NCBI RefSeq assembly: GCF_008364825.1
Contig: NZ_VTTO01000013.1
Location: 93,560-157,559 of the forward strand
Source: Azospirillum sp. B21
GTDB lineage: Bacteria > Pseudomonadota > Alphaproteobacteria > Azospirillales > Azospirillaceae
Direction: 5' to 3'
DNA: 64,000 nt
The position numbers were made by a program, and so were the translations under genes. Every line of letters starts with the position of its first letter. Positions within the stretch are counted from its first letter, which is position 1. Under the pieces are notes generated by a model that was not told the DNA's origin, did no database searches, and was given only the letters and a program-made list of their open reading frames with translations. Below are positions 16,834-25,018 of the stretch, piece by piece.

Positions 16834-17781
16834 ATGAGCAAGCCCACCCGGTCCCCCACCCGGTCCACCACCCGGTCCCTGGCCCCGATCGGCGATGCCG
16901 ATATCCGGCTGCTGCGTGTTTTCCGGACGGTGGTGGAGTGCGGCGGCTTTTCCGCTGCCGAGGTGGAGTTGAACATCAGCCGGGCGGCGATCAGCCAGCA
17001 CATGGCGGATCTCGAACGGCGGCTCGGCCTGACGCTCTGCCGGCGCGGGCGGGCGGGTTTCCGGCTGACCGACGAAGGGCATCTGGCCTATGAGGCGAGC
17101 CTGCGCCTGCTGGCCAGCACCGAGAGCTTCCGCAGCGAGATCAACACCGTTCACGGCCGCCTGCGCGGTGAACTGAACATCGGCATCACCGACAACCTCG
17201 TCACCATGCCGCAGATGCGGGTGACCCACGCCCTGCGCAGCCTGAAGCAACTGGCACCGGAGGTTCGCGTCAACATCCGCATGATCCCACCCAACGAGAT
17301 CGAGCGCGGCGTGCTGGACGGGCAGTTGCACGTCGGCGTCGTACCGGTCCGCCGTGGTTTGCCGGGACTGGCGGGTCTTCCGCTTTATCAGGAGGAGTCC
17401 CTGCTCTACTGCGGCGACGGTCATCCGCTGTTCGACCGTGCCGACGCAGCGGTGACGCGGGAGGCGGTCGAGGCCGCCGACGCCGTGGCGCCGACCCAGG
17501 CGCAGCTTCCCCATGAGCTGAACAACACCGCGACGGCGACCGACCGCGAGGGGGTGGCCTTCCTGATCCTCACCGGATGCTATGTCGGCTTTCTGCCCAC
17601 CCATTACGCCCGGCACTGGGTCGAGCGCGGCATGATGCGGGCGCTGCTGCCCGACACCTACCATCATGCGCTGGAGTTTCAGGTGGTGACGAAGAAGGGG
17701 GCCCAGCCGAATCTGGTGCTGGAGCGATTCCTGGAGGTCCTGCGCGGAACCGGAAGCGAGGAAAGCGCGGCCGAGGCCTGA
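16834..17781 (+). CDS. LysR-family transcriptional regulator
   Basis: This is 315 aa. A wHTH at residues 17-75 (LLRVFRTVVECGGFSAAEVE, then a recognition helix containing SRAAISQHMADLERRLG) is followed by a substrate-binding domain (residues about 100-300). The N-terminus starts with a 12-bp tandem repeat giving PTRS-PTRS-TTRS. It is divergent from the aminotransferase/mmsA operon, so control of omega-amino acid or beta-alanine catabolism is inferred. ATG 16834 is preferred over TTG 16810. Confidence 0.88.
   Translation: MSKPTRSPTRSTTRSLAPIGDADIRLLRVFRTVVECGGFSAAEVELNISRAAISQHMADLERRLGLTLCRRGRAGFRLTDEGHLAYEASLRLLASTESFRSEINTVHGRLRGELNIGITDNLVTMPQMRVTHALRSLKQLAPEVRVNIRMIPPNEIERGVLDGQLHVGVVPVRRGLPGLAGLPLYQEESLLYCGDGHPLFDRADAAVTREAVEAADAVAPTQAQLPHELNNTATATDREGVAFLILTGCYVGFLPTHYARHWVERGMMRALLPDTYHHALEFQVVTKKGAQPNLVLERFLEVLRGTGSEESAAEA
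16843..16878 (+). repeat. 12-bp tandem repeat within LysR coding region
   Basis: Three near-identical 12-bp units (unit CCCACCCGGTCC; the third begins ACC) encode PTRS repeats. They are in frame, so copy-number change keeps the reading frame. Confidence 0.8.
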
Positions 17782-17893
17782 CGAGCGGCCATCGCGGCGC
17801 CCGATTGTCCACCATGCGGGAAAGCCGGCTGGCGGAAGCGACGGGTGCGGCGGCCGTCGTCCAGACTGGGTCCGGCAAGCCAAGGAGACGAAC

Positions 17894-18184
17894 ATGGCAT
17901 CGCCGTCATCAGCCACGATCTTCCAAAACCCCGAAACCGGCCAGACGGAAGCGGTGTCCAACAGGTCCGGTGTCTGGGCGTTCCTGGGCGGACCGTTCTA
18001 TTTCGCGTCCAAGGGCGAGTGGATGCACAGCGCGATCCACGCGGTTCTGACCGTCATCGCCCTGCTGCTTTGGCCCAGCGGAGCCCTCATGTTGCTGGGG
18101 CTATGGTTCGGCTACGCGTGCGCGACGCCGACCATCCTGGAGGCGCGCTACAAGCGCTTGGGCTGGCAGCGGGTCTCGGCCTGA
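17894..18184 (+). CDS. Small DUF2628-like membrane protein
   Basis: This is 96 aa. After a hydrophilic start (FQNPETGQTEAV) it contains WAFLGGPFYFASKGEWMHSA and two closely packed hydrophobic segments (about residues 28-40 and 48-72), which is the layout of DUF2628 proteins. AAGGAG precedes the ATG. It lies between the LysR gene and the convergent GAF-GGDEF-EAL gene. Role unknown. Confidence 0.6.
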   Translation: MASPSSATIFQNPETGQTEAVSNRSGVWAFLGGPFYFASKGEWMHSAIHAVLTVIALLLWPSGALMLLGLWFGYACATPTILEARYKRLGWQRVSA

Positions 18185-18254
18185 AGGACGGCCTGATGGA
18201 TGATGGTGGGAGTGCCGGCGTCGTGACTTCTCGGACGCTGTCTCCCCACGGTTG

Positions 18255-20015
18255 TCAGGCCGCAGCTCGCGAGTGATCGCGCAGCCAGCGCTCGAACGCC
18301 GTCGCCGTCATCGGGCGCGCGATATGGTAGCCCTGGACTTCGTCGCATCCCAGTTCGGACAGCATGTCCAAAGCCGTGTGGTTCTCCACGCCTTCGGCGA
18401 CGACCCGATAACCCAGCTGATGGATCAGGGAAATCATGGCGCTTACCAGCGTAAGGCTGCGGTCCTGATCGCCAAGTCCCTGGATGAAGGAGCGATCGAT
18501 CTTCACCACGTCCGCCGGGATCTTCTCAAGGTAGGACAGGCTGCTGTATCCCGTTCCGAAATCGTCGATCGCAATTCCAAAGCCTGTCGATCTCAGCTCT
18601 TCCATCCTTTGCAAAGCGTTTTCGCCATTGCGGAGAATGGCGCTTTCGGTCAGTTCCAGCTCGATGCGATCCGGTTGAACGTTACACTGCTTGGCCAGGC
18701 CAGCGAGGCGGGCAGGAAAATCCTGTCGGTCCAGGTTCGATGCCGAGATGTTGATGGAAAGCGTCAGATCGATGCCTGCGGTTCGCCACGCCGCCAGCTG
18801 TGACAGCGCGGTGCGGGCGACCCACTCGGTCATGCCGTCGGCGAGAGCGGTCTGCTCGATGACAGGGACGAATTCCCCGGGCGGGATCGCGCCGAGAACG
18901 GGATGGCTCCAGCGCAGCAGCGCCTCCGCACCGACGCATCCGCCGGTCGGGATGTCCACGCGCGGCTGAAAGACGAGGGACAACTGGTCGACCGCGGAGA
19001 GCGCTTGCGGAAAGTCGGCCAGCAGCTGGAAGCGCCGGCGATGCGCGTCGTCGAGCGACGCGGAATAGATGCCGACCCCTCTGTCCGCCTCGCGGGCATC
19101 CTGCAGAGCGCTGTAGGCCATCCGCAGGACATGTTGGGGGGTGTCCGTGCCCAGTTGGAACGGAGCCACGCCGATGGCCGCGCGGATCACCACAGGCGTT
19201 TCCTGCGCGCCGGTCACTTTGCCCAACTCGGTCGGTATCCTGGCGGCGGCGGCCATCATGTCCTGTTCGCCCATGACGGGCGGCAGATAGCCGAGGTGGG
19301 TCGTGCCGATCTGATAGATCCTGGTTTCAGGACCGACCACGCGCCGCAGACGCCGGGTGGCCGCCCGCACGAGGTCATCGGTGAAGGCCGGGCCGATGGC
19401 GCGGAGCGTGGCGGTGTGCTGGGCGACGTCGATCAGATCGACCAGGATGGCATAGCGCTGCTCCCCCGGATGATCCCGTGCGAGATCCTCGATGTCTTCG
19501 ATGAACTGCGTGCGGTTCGGCAGGCCGCTGACCGGATCGATCCGTCCCAGGGCATGCTGCAGTTCGATCTGCGCCATGACCATTGCGGCAAGATCCGTGA
19601 GTGCCGCCGTTTCCTGGCTGGTGATCGCGCGCGGCTCCGTACCGAGCACGCACATAGCACCGAGCGTGTGTCCTTCGCGGGTGATCAGAGGAGCGCCAGC
19701 ATAAAACCGTATGCCGGACCGGGCCAGAAGACTGTCCCGGTAACACTCGTCCTTGTCGAAGTCGGGAATGACCAGAACGTCGCAGCTTTCCGCGACTTGG
19801 CCGCAGGGGGCCTTTTCACGCGGAATCTGCCAGTGGTCGACGCCGACACGTGACTTGAACCATTGCCGGTCCCTGTCGGTCAGCGAAACGGCGGCGATCG
19901 GCAGGCCGAACAGCTGGCTTGCCATGCGGGTGATGCGATCGAAGCTCTCACTTGGCGCCGTATCCAGCAGGTTCAGTTCGCGAAGCGCGTCCAGCCGGGC
20001 TTCTTCCTGGGTCAT
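18255..20015 (-). CDS. GAF-degenerate GGDEF-EAL c-di-GMP phosphodiesterase
   Basis: This is 586 aa. A GAF domain (residues 18-155, WFKSRVGVDHWQIPREKAPC) precedes a GGDEF domain (160-320) whose active site reads IGTTHLGYL instead of GGDEF, so cyclase activity is not expected. A full EAL domain (330-580) follows, with GAEALLRW, ELTESAIL, DDFGTGYSSLSYL and VKIDRSFI. The EAL glutamate and metal-binding acids are present, so it is predicted to cleave c-di-GMP, with the GGDEF-like part possibly acting as a GTP-binding regulatory module. No membrane segments. Confidence 0.86.
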   Translation of the reverse strand: MTQEEARLDALRELNLLDTAPSESFDRITRMASQLFGLPIAAVSLTDRDRQWFKSRVGVDHWQIPREKAPCGQVAESCDVLVIPDFDKDECYRDSLLARSGIRFYAGAPLITREGHTLGAMCVLGTEPRAITSQETAALTDLAAMVMAQIELQHALGRIDPVSGLPNRTQFIEDIEDLARDHPGEQRYAILVDLIDVAQHTATLRAIGPAFTDDLVRAATRRLRRVVGPETRIYQIGTTHLGYLPPVMGEQDMMAAAARIPTELGKVTGAQETPVVIRAAIGVAPFQLGTDTPQHVLRMAYSALQDAREADRGVGIYSASLDDAHRRRFQLLADFPQALSAVDQLSLVFQPRVDIPTGGCVGAEALLRWSHPVLGAIPPGEFVPVIEQTALADGMTEWVARTALSQLAAWRTAGIDLTLSINISASNLDRQDFPARLAGLAKQCNVQPDRIELELTESAILRNGENALQRMEELRSTGFGIAIDDFGTGYSSLSYLEKIPADVVKIDRSFIQGLGDQDRSLTLVSAMISLIHQLGYRVVAEGVENHTALDMLSELGCDEVQGYHIARPMTATAFERWLRDHSRAAA

Positions 20016-20395
20016 GATTGCGCACCTTGCCCCGACATGGATTTATGCAAAGAATGCAACCTAAGGTTTATTGCAACAGACCCAGGAATATTCTGCTCCC
20101 CACAAAACAGAGGATTTTGGGAGTGGGTGAATGTAATGACATTCATTTCGAGAGTCCGCACTGGATGCGCTTCGCTGAGATGAGAATCGTCTGATGGATG
20201 CGGAAGAAGATCGCGAGGTTTTTCCAGTCACGCTGGGTCATCTTTCCTAAATATTCATTAAACACGCTCTAGGATTTTACGCATAGGCTTGAGTGCAGCA
20301 GTTGTAGAAATGGGAAAGGCCGAGCTTCCCGGAATCCAGGCCGCCGCCGGCAAGCTGTTAGTGTGCAAAACAGTCCGCTACCACCATTGTAAGCG

Positions 20396-20425
20396 TTGAC
20401 CGAGAGGGTGGCGCGGGCGTACTTT
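20396..20425 (+). promoter_or_regulatory. Sigma70-type promoter of transport/catabolic operon
   Basis: TTGACC at 20396-20401 and TACTTT at 20420-20425 are separated by 18 bp. The -35 is near-consensus. The transcript would begin near 20432 and run into the permease gene at 20493. Confidence 0.5.
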
Positions 20426-20442
20426 TAACCAGCCGGTTAAAA
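20423..20442. promoter_or_regulatory. Perfect 8-bp inverted repeat, likely operator
   Basis: TTTTAACC (20423-20430) and GGTTAAAA (20435-20442) flank a 4-nt spacer. It overlaps the -10 and the probable start of transcription, a classic repressor position. It resembles RutR-type TTGACCA-TGGTCAA sites, and a TetR gene ends this operon. Confidence 0.55.
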
Positions 20443-20492
20443 CACCGCGGCCGCTCATTCGGCCGCCCGAGCCCGCCGGCCGGAGAAGACGC

Positions 20493-21302
20493 ATGGAACG
20501 TCGCTCACGCTCGGGCGCAGCGCTGCGCCTGCTCAATTCCGACTGGGTCCGCCCCATCCTGCTGATGGTCATCCTGCTGGTTCTGTGGGATCTGTCGGTC
20601 CGACTGTTCGGCGTGCCCGCCTATCTGGTGCCGAAGCCCGGCGACGTCGTGTTGGCGATGATCGACGAATGGCCGCGGCTGCTGTCCGAATCCGTCCCCA
20701 CCTTCACGGCGACGCTGGGCGGCTTCGCGCTGTCGGTTCTGTTCGGCATTCCCATCGCGATGCTGATCGCCGGATCGCGCACGGTGGAGGCCTATGTCTA
20801 CCCGCTGCTGGTCTTCTCGCAGTCGATCCCCAAAGTCGCGATCGCGCCGCTGTTCGTGGTGTGGTTCGGCTTCGGCCTGATGCCGAAGGTGATCGCCGCC
20901 TTCCTGCTGGGTTTCTTCCCCGTCGTCGTCTCGGCGGTGCAGGGCTTCAAGTCGGTGGATGGCGAGATGATGGATCTGGCCCGCTCGATGAAGGCATCGC
21001 GGCTGCAGACCTTCCGGATGGTCTGCCTGCCGCATGCGCTGCCGGCGATCTTCGCGGGCCTGAAGGTCTCCATCACCCTGGCGGTGGTGGGGGCGGTGGT
21101 CGGCGAATTCGTCGGCTCCAACTCCGGCATCGGCTTCGTCCTGCAACGCTCCATCGGCAATTTCGAACTGCCCTTGATGTTCGCGGCGCTGACCGTGCTG
21201 GCATTGATGGGCGTGGTGCTGTTCTGGGTCATCGATGTGCTGGAACGCTTCGCCATCCCCTGGCACGCCAGCCAGCGCGACAAGTTCAGCCCCACCGTCT
21301 GA
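20493..21302 (+). CDS. ABC transporter permease (SsuC/TauC type)
   Basis: This is a 269-aa integral membrane protein with about six membrane segments and a binding-protein-dependent transport EAA loop (DLARSMKASRLQTFRMVCLP). The family carries taurine, sulfonates, nitrate and pyrimidine precursors; here the partner is an NMT1/THI5-like binding protein, so the solute is unclear. It is first in a transport operon (permease, binding protein, ATPase) 50 bp downstream of the operator. Confidence 0.88.
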   Translation: MERRSRSGAALRLLNSDWVRPILLMVILLVLWDLSVRLFGVPAYLVPKPGDVVLAMIDEWPRLLSESVPTFTATLGGFALSVLFGIPIAMLIAGSRTVEAYVYPLLVFSQSIPKVAIAPLFVVWFGFGLMPKVIAAFLLGFFPVVVSAVQGFKSVDGEMMDLARSMKASRLQTFRMVCLPHALPAIFAGLKVSITLAVVGAVVGEFVGSNSGIGFVLQRSIGNFELPLMFAALTVLALMGVVLFWVIDVLERFAIPWHASQRDKFSPTV

Positions 21303-21330
21303 GAGGTTATGAGTTTTTAGCGGCAATTGT

Positions 21331-21423
21331 CGGCCGTCATCCCCGCGAAGGCGGGGATCCAGGAGACTCCGCAATCAAGCGGCCGAAACGGATGGATTCC
21401 CGCCTTCGCGGGAATGACGGCCG
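21331..21423. repeat. Inverted GC-rich extragenic repeat
   Basis: The left arm (21331-21363) contains GTCATCCCCGCGAAGGCGGG and the right arm (21390-21423) is its inverted partner, reading CCCGCCTTCGCGGGAATGAC. They fold into a long hairpin between permease and binding-protein genes. The element type is widespread in proteobacterial intergenic DNA. It may modulate mRNA levels between operon genes. Confidence 0.75.
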
Positions 21424-21556
21424 AGAGGCGTGCCTGATGCAGACCGACGCTACCAGGTCCGAAACGCAGTTCCGAACTCCATTCACCGACAAGAACCCCG
21501 ACGCCGCACAGCGCCGGCCGACGGGGCGATCCACCACCCATGGGAGGACACCGGTC

Positions 21557-22576
21557 GTGATGAAGAAAACAATCGTCGCGGCGCTCTGCGCCTTTGCCGC
21601 CTCCACCTTGCCGGCGCAGGCCGCCGACAAGGTGACGCTGATGCTGAACTGGTATGTCTACGGCGAACACGCCCCCTTCTATTACGGCAAGGACAAGGGG
21701 CTGTACGAGGCCGAAGGGATCGACCTGGAAATCCAGGAGGGCCGCGGCTCGGCGGTGACGACGCAGCTGGTCGCCAGCAAAGGCGTCACCTTCGGCTATG
21801 TCGACGTGCCGACCATGATCAAAGCGGCGATGAAGGGCGCTCCGGTGACCTCGCCGGGTGTGCTTCTGCAGACCAGCCCGATGTCGGCGATGGGCTTCAC
21901 CGAAAAGAACATCCGCAAGCCGGAAGACATCAGGAACCGCATCGTCGCCATGACGCCGGGCGACAGCATGTCCCAGATTTGGCCATTGTTCCTGAAGAAG
22001 ACCGGCCTGAAGGAGCGTGATTTCGAGGTGGTGTCGGGCGATGCCCAGACCAAGCTGAACGCCGTCATCAACGGGCAGGCCGATCTGCTGCTGGGCTATG
22101 TCATGGACCAGAGCATGAAGATCAAGGACGCCACCGGCAAGTCGGTGACGCCGATCCGTTTCGCCGATTACGGCGTCAACATGGTCTCGTCGGGCATCAT
22201 CGCCAACACCGACACGCTGAAGGACAACCCCGACCTCGTCCGCCGCTTCATGGCCGCCACCACCAAGGCGGTGGAGGAGGCGGAGAAGGCGCCGAAGGAG
22301 GCCGCGGCCGCCATCCTGAAGGCCAACCCGAAGGGCGGCAAGCCCGACACGCTGCAGGAAGGCTTCGAACTGACCATTCCGCTCTACCGCACCAAGGAGA
22401 CGCATGGGATGCGGCCCTTCCAGGTCACCGACGCCAACATGAAGGAGACGGTGGACATGCTGGTCGAATATGGCGGGCTGGACGCCTCGGCCAAGGAGAA
22501 CCCCAAGCGCTTCTACACCCGCGACTTCCTGCCGGCCGACCCCGCGGCGAAGGCGATGAACGCCGCCGCCAAGTGA
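21557..22576 (+). CDS. ABC transporter substrate-binding protein (NMT1/THI5-like)
   Basis: This is 339 aa with a signal peptide (MKKTIVAALCAFAAS, cleavage near PAQAAD). The NMT1-type body includes LMLNWYVYGEHAPFYYGKDK, then GLYEAEGID. GGGAGGA lies 8 nt before GTG 21557; ATG 21560 is the alternative. It is the periplasmic receptor of the permease and ATPase on both sides. NMT1 relatives bind hydroxymethylpyrimidine, riboflavin or formylaminopyrimidine, but the ligand cannot be read here. Confidence 0.87.
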   Translation: MMKKTIVAALCAFAASTLPAQAADKVTLMLNWYVYGEHAPFYYGKDKGLYEAEGIDLEIQEGRGSAVTTQLVASKGVTFGYVDVPTMIKAAMKGAPVTSPGVLLQTSPMSAMGFTEKNIRKPEDIRNRIVAMTPGDSMSQIWPLFLKKTGLKERDFEVVSGDAQTKLNAVINGQADLLLGYVMDQSMKIKDATGKSVTPIRFADYGVNMVSSGIIANTDTLKDNPDLVRRFMAATTKAVEEAEKAPKEAAAAILKANPKGGKPDTLQEGFELTIPLYRTKETHGMRPFQVTDANMKETVDMLVEYGGLDASAKENPKRFYTRDFLPADPAAKAMNAAAK

Positions 22577-22625
22577 CCGACCCGTGGTGACTGACCGGCC
22601 CCCCGCAAGGCACGACGAGGAGAGC

Positions 22626-23450
22626 ATGGCACAGCCTCAGTTGAAACTGGTGGGCGAGGCGGAAACGCAGCGCCTGTCCGGCGCGCCGCTGATCCGCATC
22701 GACGGCGTGACCAAGACCTACCGCACCCGCGACGGCGAGGTGCCGTCGCTCCGCCCCATCACCTTCGACGTGCGGCCGGGGGAGTTCCTGGTGGTGGTCG
22801 GCCCGTCCGGCTGCGGCAAGTCCACCCTGCTGAAGATGCTGGCCGGGCTGCTGCCGGTCACCAGCGGCACCATCAGCATCGAAGGCGACACGGTGACGGA
22901 ACCGCACGACGACACCGGCATCGTCTTCCAGAGCCCGACCCTGCTGGCCTGGCGGTCGGTGCTGCGCAACATCATGCTGCCGGTGGAAATCCGCCGCCTG
23001 CCGCGGGAGCGCTACCTGGAGCGCGCCCATAAGCTGATCGGGATGACCGGGCTGACGGGGTTCGAGAACAAATACCCCTGGCAGCTGTCGGGCGGCATGC
23101 AGCAGCGCGCCGCCCTGTGCCGGGCGCTGGTGCACGATCCGAAGATTCTGCTGATGGACGAGCCCTTCGGCGCGCTCGACGCCATGACCAGGGAGCGGAT
23201 GAATGTCGAGCTGCAACGCATCCAGTTCGAGACCGGCAAGACGGTGATCCTGATCACCCACTCCATTCCCGAAGCGGTGTTCCTGGCCGACCGGGTGATG
23301 GTGATGTCGGAACGCCCCGGCACCATCGCCGCCACCTACGAGGTCCCGCTGCCGCGCCCGCGGACGCTGGACGTCATGGGCGACCCGGTCTTCATCCAGC
23401 TGACCCAGACCATCCGCAAGCATTTCGCGGCGCAGGGGCATTTGGATTAG
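22626..23450 (+). CDS. ABC transporter ATP-binding protein
   Basis: This is 274 aa with Walker A (GPSGCGKST), Q loop, signature LSGGMQQR, Walker B (ILLMDEPFGALD) and the H-loop His in ILITHSIPEAVFLADRV. It belongs to the SsuB/TauB class. ATG 22626 has GAGGAG close upstream; the in-frame upstream start at 22584 has no ribosome site. It completes the importer with the genes at 20493 and 21557. Confidence 0.92.
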   Translation: MAQPQLKLVGEAETQRLSGAPLIRIDGVTKTYRTRDGEVPSLRPITFDVRPGEFLVVVGPSGCGKSTLLKMLAGLLPVTSGTISIEGDTVTEPHDDTGIVFQSPTLLAWRSVLRNIMLPVEIRRLPRERYLERAHKLIGMTGLTGFENKYPWQLSGGMQQRAALCRALVHDPKILLMDEPFGALDAMTRERMNVELQRIQFETGKTVILITHSIPEAVFLADRVMVMSERPGTIAATYEVPLPRPRTLDVMGDPVFIQLTQTIRKHFAAQGHLD

Positions 23451-23475
23451 GGGCGCGATCAGGCCGCAACGTTAC

Positions 23476-23633
23476 ACCCCCCACCCTAACCCTCCCCCGC
23501 CCTCGGCCGGCCAAAGGCCGGTCCGATCGCGGGGGAGGGAACTTCCGCCGCTCCGCAAATACTCCCTCCCCTGCCCAGCGGGGGAGGGAAGGGGCCCATG
23601 CGCCAGCATGGGAAGGGTGGGGGCCAGTCACCA
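23476..23633. repeat. GC-rich extragenic repeat, copy B
   Basis: A 158-bp block between the ATPase and the enolase-superfamily gene has two hairpin-like units. The first has a GGCCGGCCAAAGGCCGG hairpin inside a CTCCCCC/GGGGGAG frame. The second is CCCTCCCCTGCCCAGCGGGG and reads on to GAGGG. Its core shares CCGCCGCTCC with copy C. Confidence 0.65.
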
Positions 23634-23653
23634 TCACCACGAAAGACCATCCT

Positions 23654-25018
23654 ATGCCCGCCCCCCGTCTCCGCATCCGCGCCATCGAGCTGTACGAGCG
23701 GCCCGTCCGCTTCGCGAAGCCGTTCCGCTTCGGCGCGGTGACGGTGGAGGCCGCCTCGCAGGCCTTCGTCCGCACCTTGGTCGAGGTCGAAGGACAGGGT
23801 GAGGCCTGGGGCGCGACGGCCGAGATGATGATGCCGAAATGGTTCGACAAGCGTCCGGACCGCAGCCCGGCCGACACGGTGGACGGCCTGCGCCGCTCGC
23901 TGATCGAGGCGCACGACGCCTATCTGTCCGACAGCCGCCTCGACACCGCCTTCGGCCATCACGCCGCCTTCACGCCGACGCTGGAGCCGAAGCTGGCCGC
24001 TGCCTTCGGGCCGGCGCAGATCGACAAGGCGGTGCTGGACGGGCTGCTGCAGGTGCTGGGGCTGAATGCGTTCCAGGGATTGGGCGCCAATGTCGCTGGG
24101 CTGGATGCGCGGCTGGCGCCCGATCTCGCCGGGTTCGATCTGGATGGCTTTCTTCGCGGGCTTTCCCCGCTCGGAGAGGTGGAACTGCGCCACACGGTCG
24201 GGCTGCTCGACAAAGCGGAAGACCTGCACGCTCTGCTGAAGCGCTCACCGCTGCGCTGGTTCAAGATCAAGCTGGGCGGCGACGTGTCCGCCGATGTCGA
24301 GCGGCTCACCGAACTGGCCGCCGTGCTTGAGGAGGCCGTCCCCGGCTACCGCGCCACGCTGGACGGCAACGAGCAGTATCGCGATGCGGACCATGTCGAC
24401 GAGCTTCTCGACCGGATCGACGCCGCCCCGGCGCTGGCCGGCTTCCGCAAGGCGCTCGCCTATCTGGAGCAGCCCATCACGCGGGAGGCGGCGCTCGCCC
24501 GGCCGCTGGGCACGGTGGCGGAACGCATCCCGGTCATCATCGACGAGTCCGACGACGGTTACGACGCCTTCCCGCGCGCCCGCGCCATGGGCTATCCCGG
24601 CGTGTCGTCCAAATCCTGCAAGGGCCTGTACAAGGCGATGCTCAACCGCGCCCGCTGTGGGGCGTGGGGGCCGCCGCACTTCATCTCCGCCGAGGACCTG
24701 ACCTGTCAGGCCGGGCTGTCGGTGCAGCAGGACACCGCGCTGGTCGCCTTCCTCGGCATCCCGCATGCCGAACGCAACGGCCACCAGTATGGCGAGGGCT
24801 TCGACAATCCCGAAGAGGGCGCCGCCTTCCTCGCTGCCCATCCCGGTTTCTACGCCCGCGATGCCACCGGCACGGTCCGGCTCGCCACCGGCAGCGGCCG
24901 GCTGCCGACGGCGCCGCTGTTCCACCCCGGATACGCTCATGCGGCCGATCCCAACTGGTCCGGCCTGTCCCCCCTTTCAAACCCGACATCAGCGCTTTCC
25001 GAAGGAGTTCCCCCATGA
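23654..25018 (+). CDS. Enolase-superfamily (MR/MLE-type) enzyme, substrate unknown
   Basis: This is 454 aa. Predicted catalytic parts are KxK on the second strand (K204-I-K206), metal ligands D237, E272 and D297/E298 (LDGNEQY, LEQP, IIDESDDGY), and a second base near K320/K323 (SSKSCKG). Lysine as second base fits the MLE-like subgroup, with dehydration, epimerisation or lactonisation as possible reactions. It sits directly after the transporter and before a Gfo/Idh/MocA gene, overlapping it by ATGA. The acid substrate probably enters by this transporter (inference). Confidence 0.82.
   Translation: MPAPRLRIRAIELYERPVRFAKPFRFGAVTVEAASQAFVRTLVEVEGQGEAWGATAEMMMPKWFDKRPDRSPADTVDGLRRSLIEAHDAYLSDSRLDTAFGHHAAFTPTLEPKLAAAFGPAQIDKAVLDGLLQVLGLNAFQGLGANVAGLDARLAPDLAGFDLDGFLRGLSPLGEVELRHTVGLLDKAEDLHALLKRSPLRWFKIKLGGDVSADVERLTELAAVLEEAVPGYRATLDGNEQYRDADHVDELLDRIDAAPALAGFRKALAYLEQPITREAALARPLGTVAERIPVIIDESDDGYDAFPRARAMGYPGVSSKSCKGLYKAMLNRARCGAWGPPHFISAEDLTCQAGLSVQQDTALVAFLGIPHAERNGHQYGEGFDNPEEGAAFLAAHPGFYARDATGTVRLATGSGRLPTAPLFHPGYAHAADPNWSGLSPLSNPTSALSEGVPP

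Larger units (their letters stand above)
20016..20492. other. Long spacer upstream of ABC transporter operon
   Basis: About 480 bp between divergent genes. The first 300 bp are AT-richer and show no supported gene, while the last 100 bp hold the promoter and operator described separately. Confidence 0.45.

Noticed and set aside
20585..21556. In-frame N-terminal extension of the binding-protein gene across the permease and the repeat
   Set aside because: The extension is a shifted frame within the permease, and the signal peptide and GGGAGGA mark the true start at 21557.
23476..23633. Possible CRISPR-like direct repeats in GC-rich spacer
   Set aside because: The units are inverted hairpins without regular spacers, and no cas gene is near.
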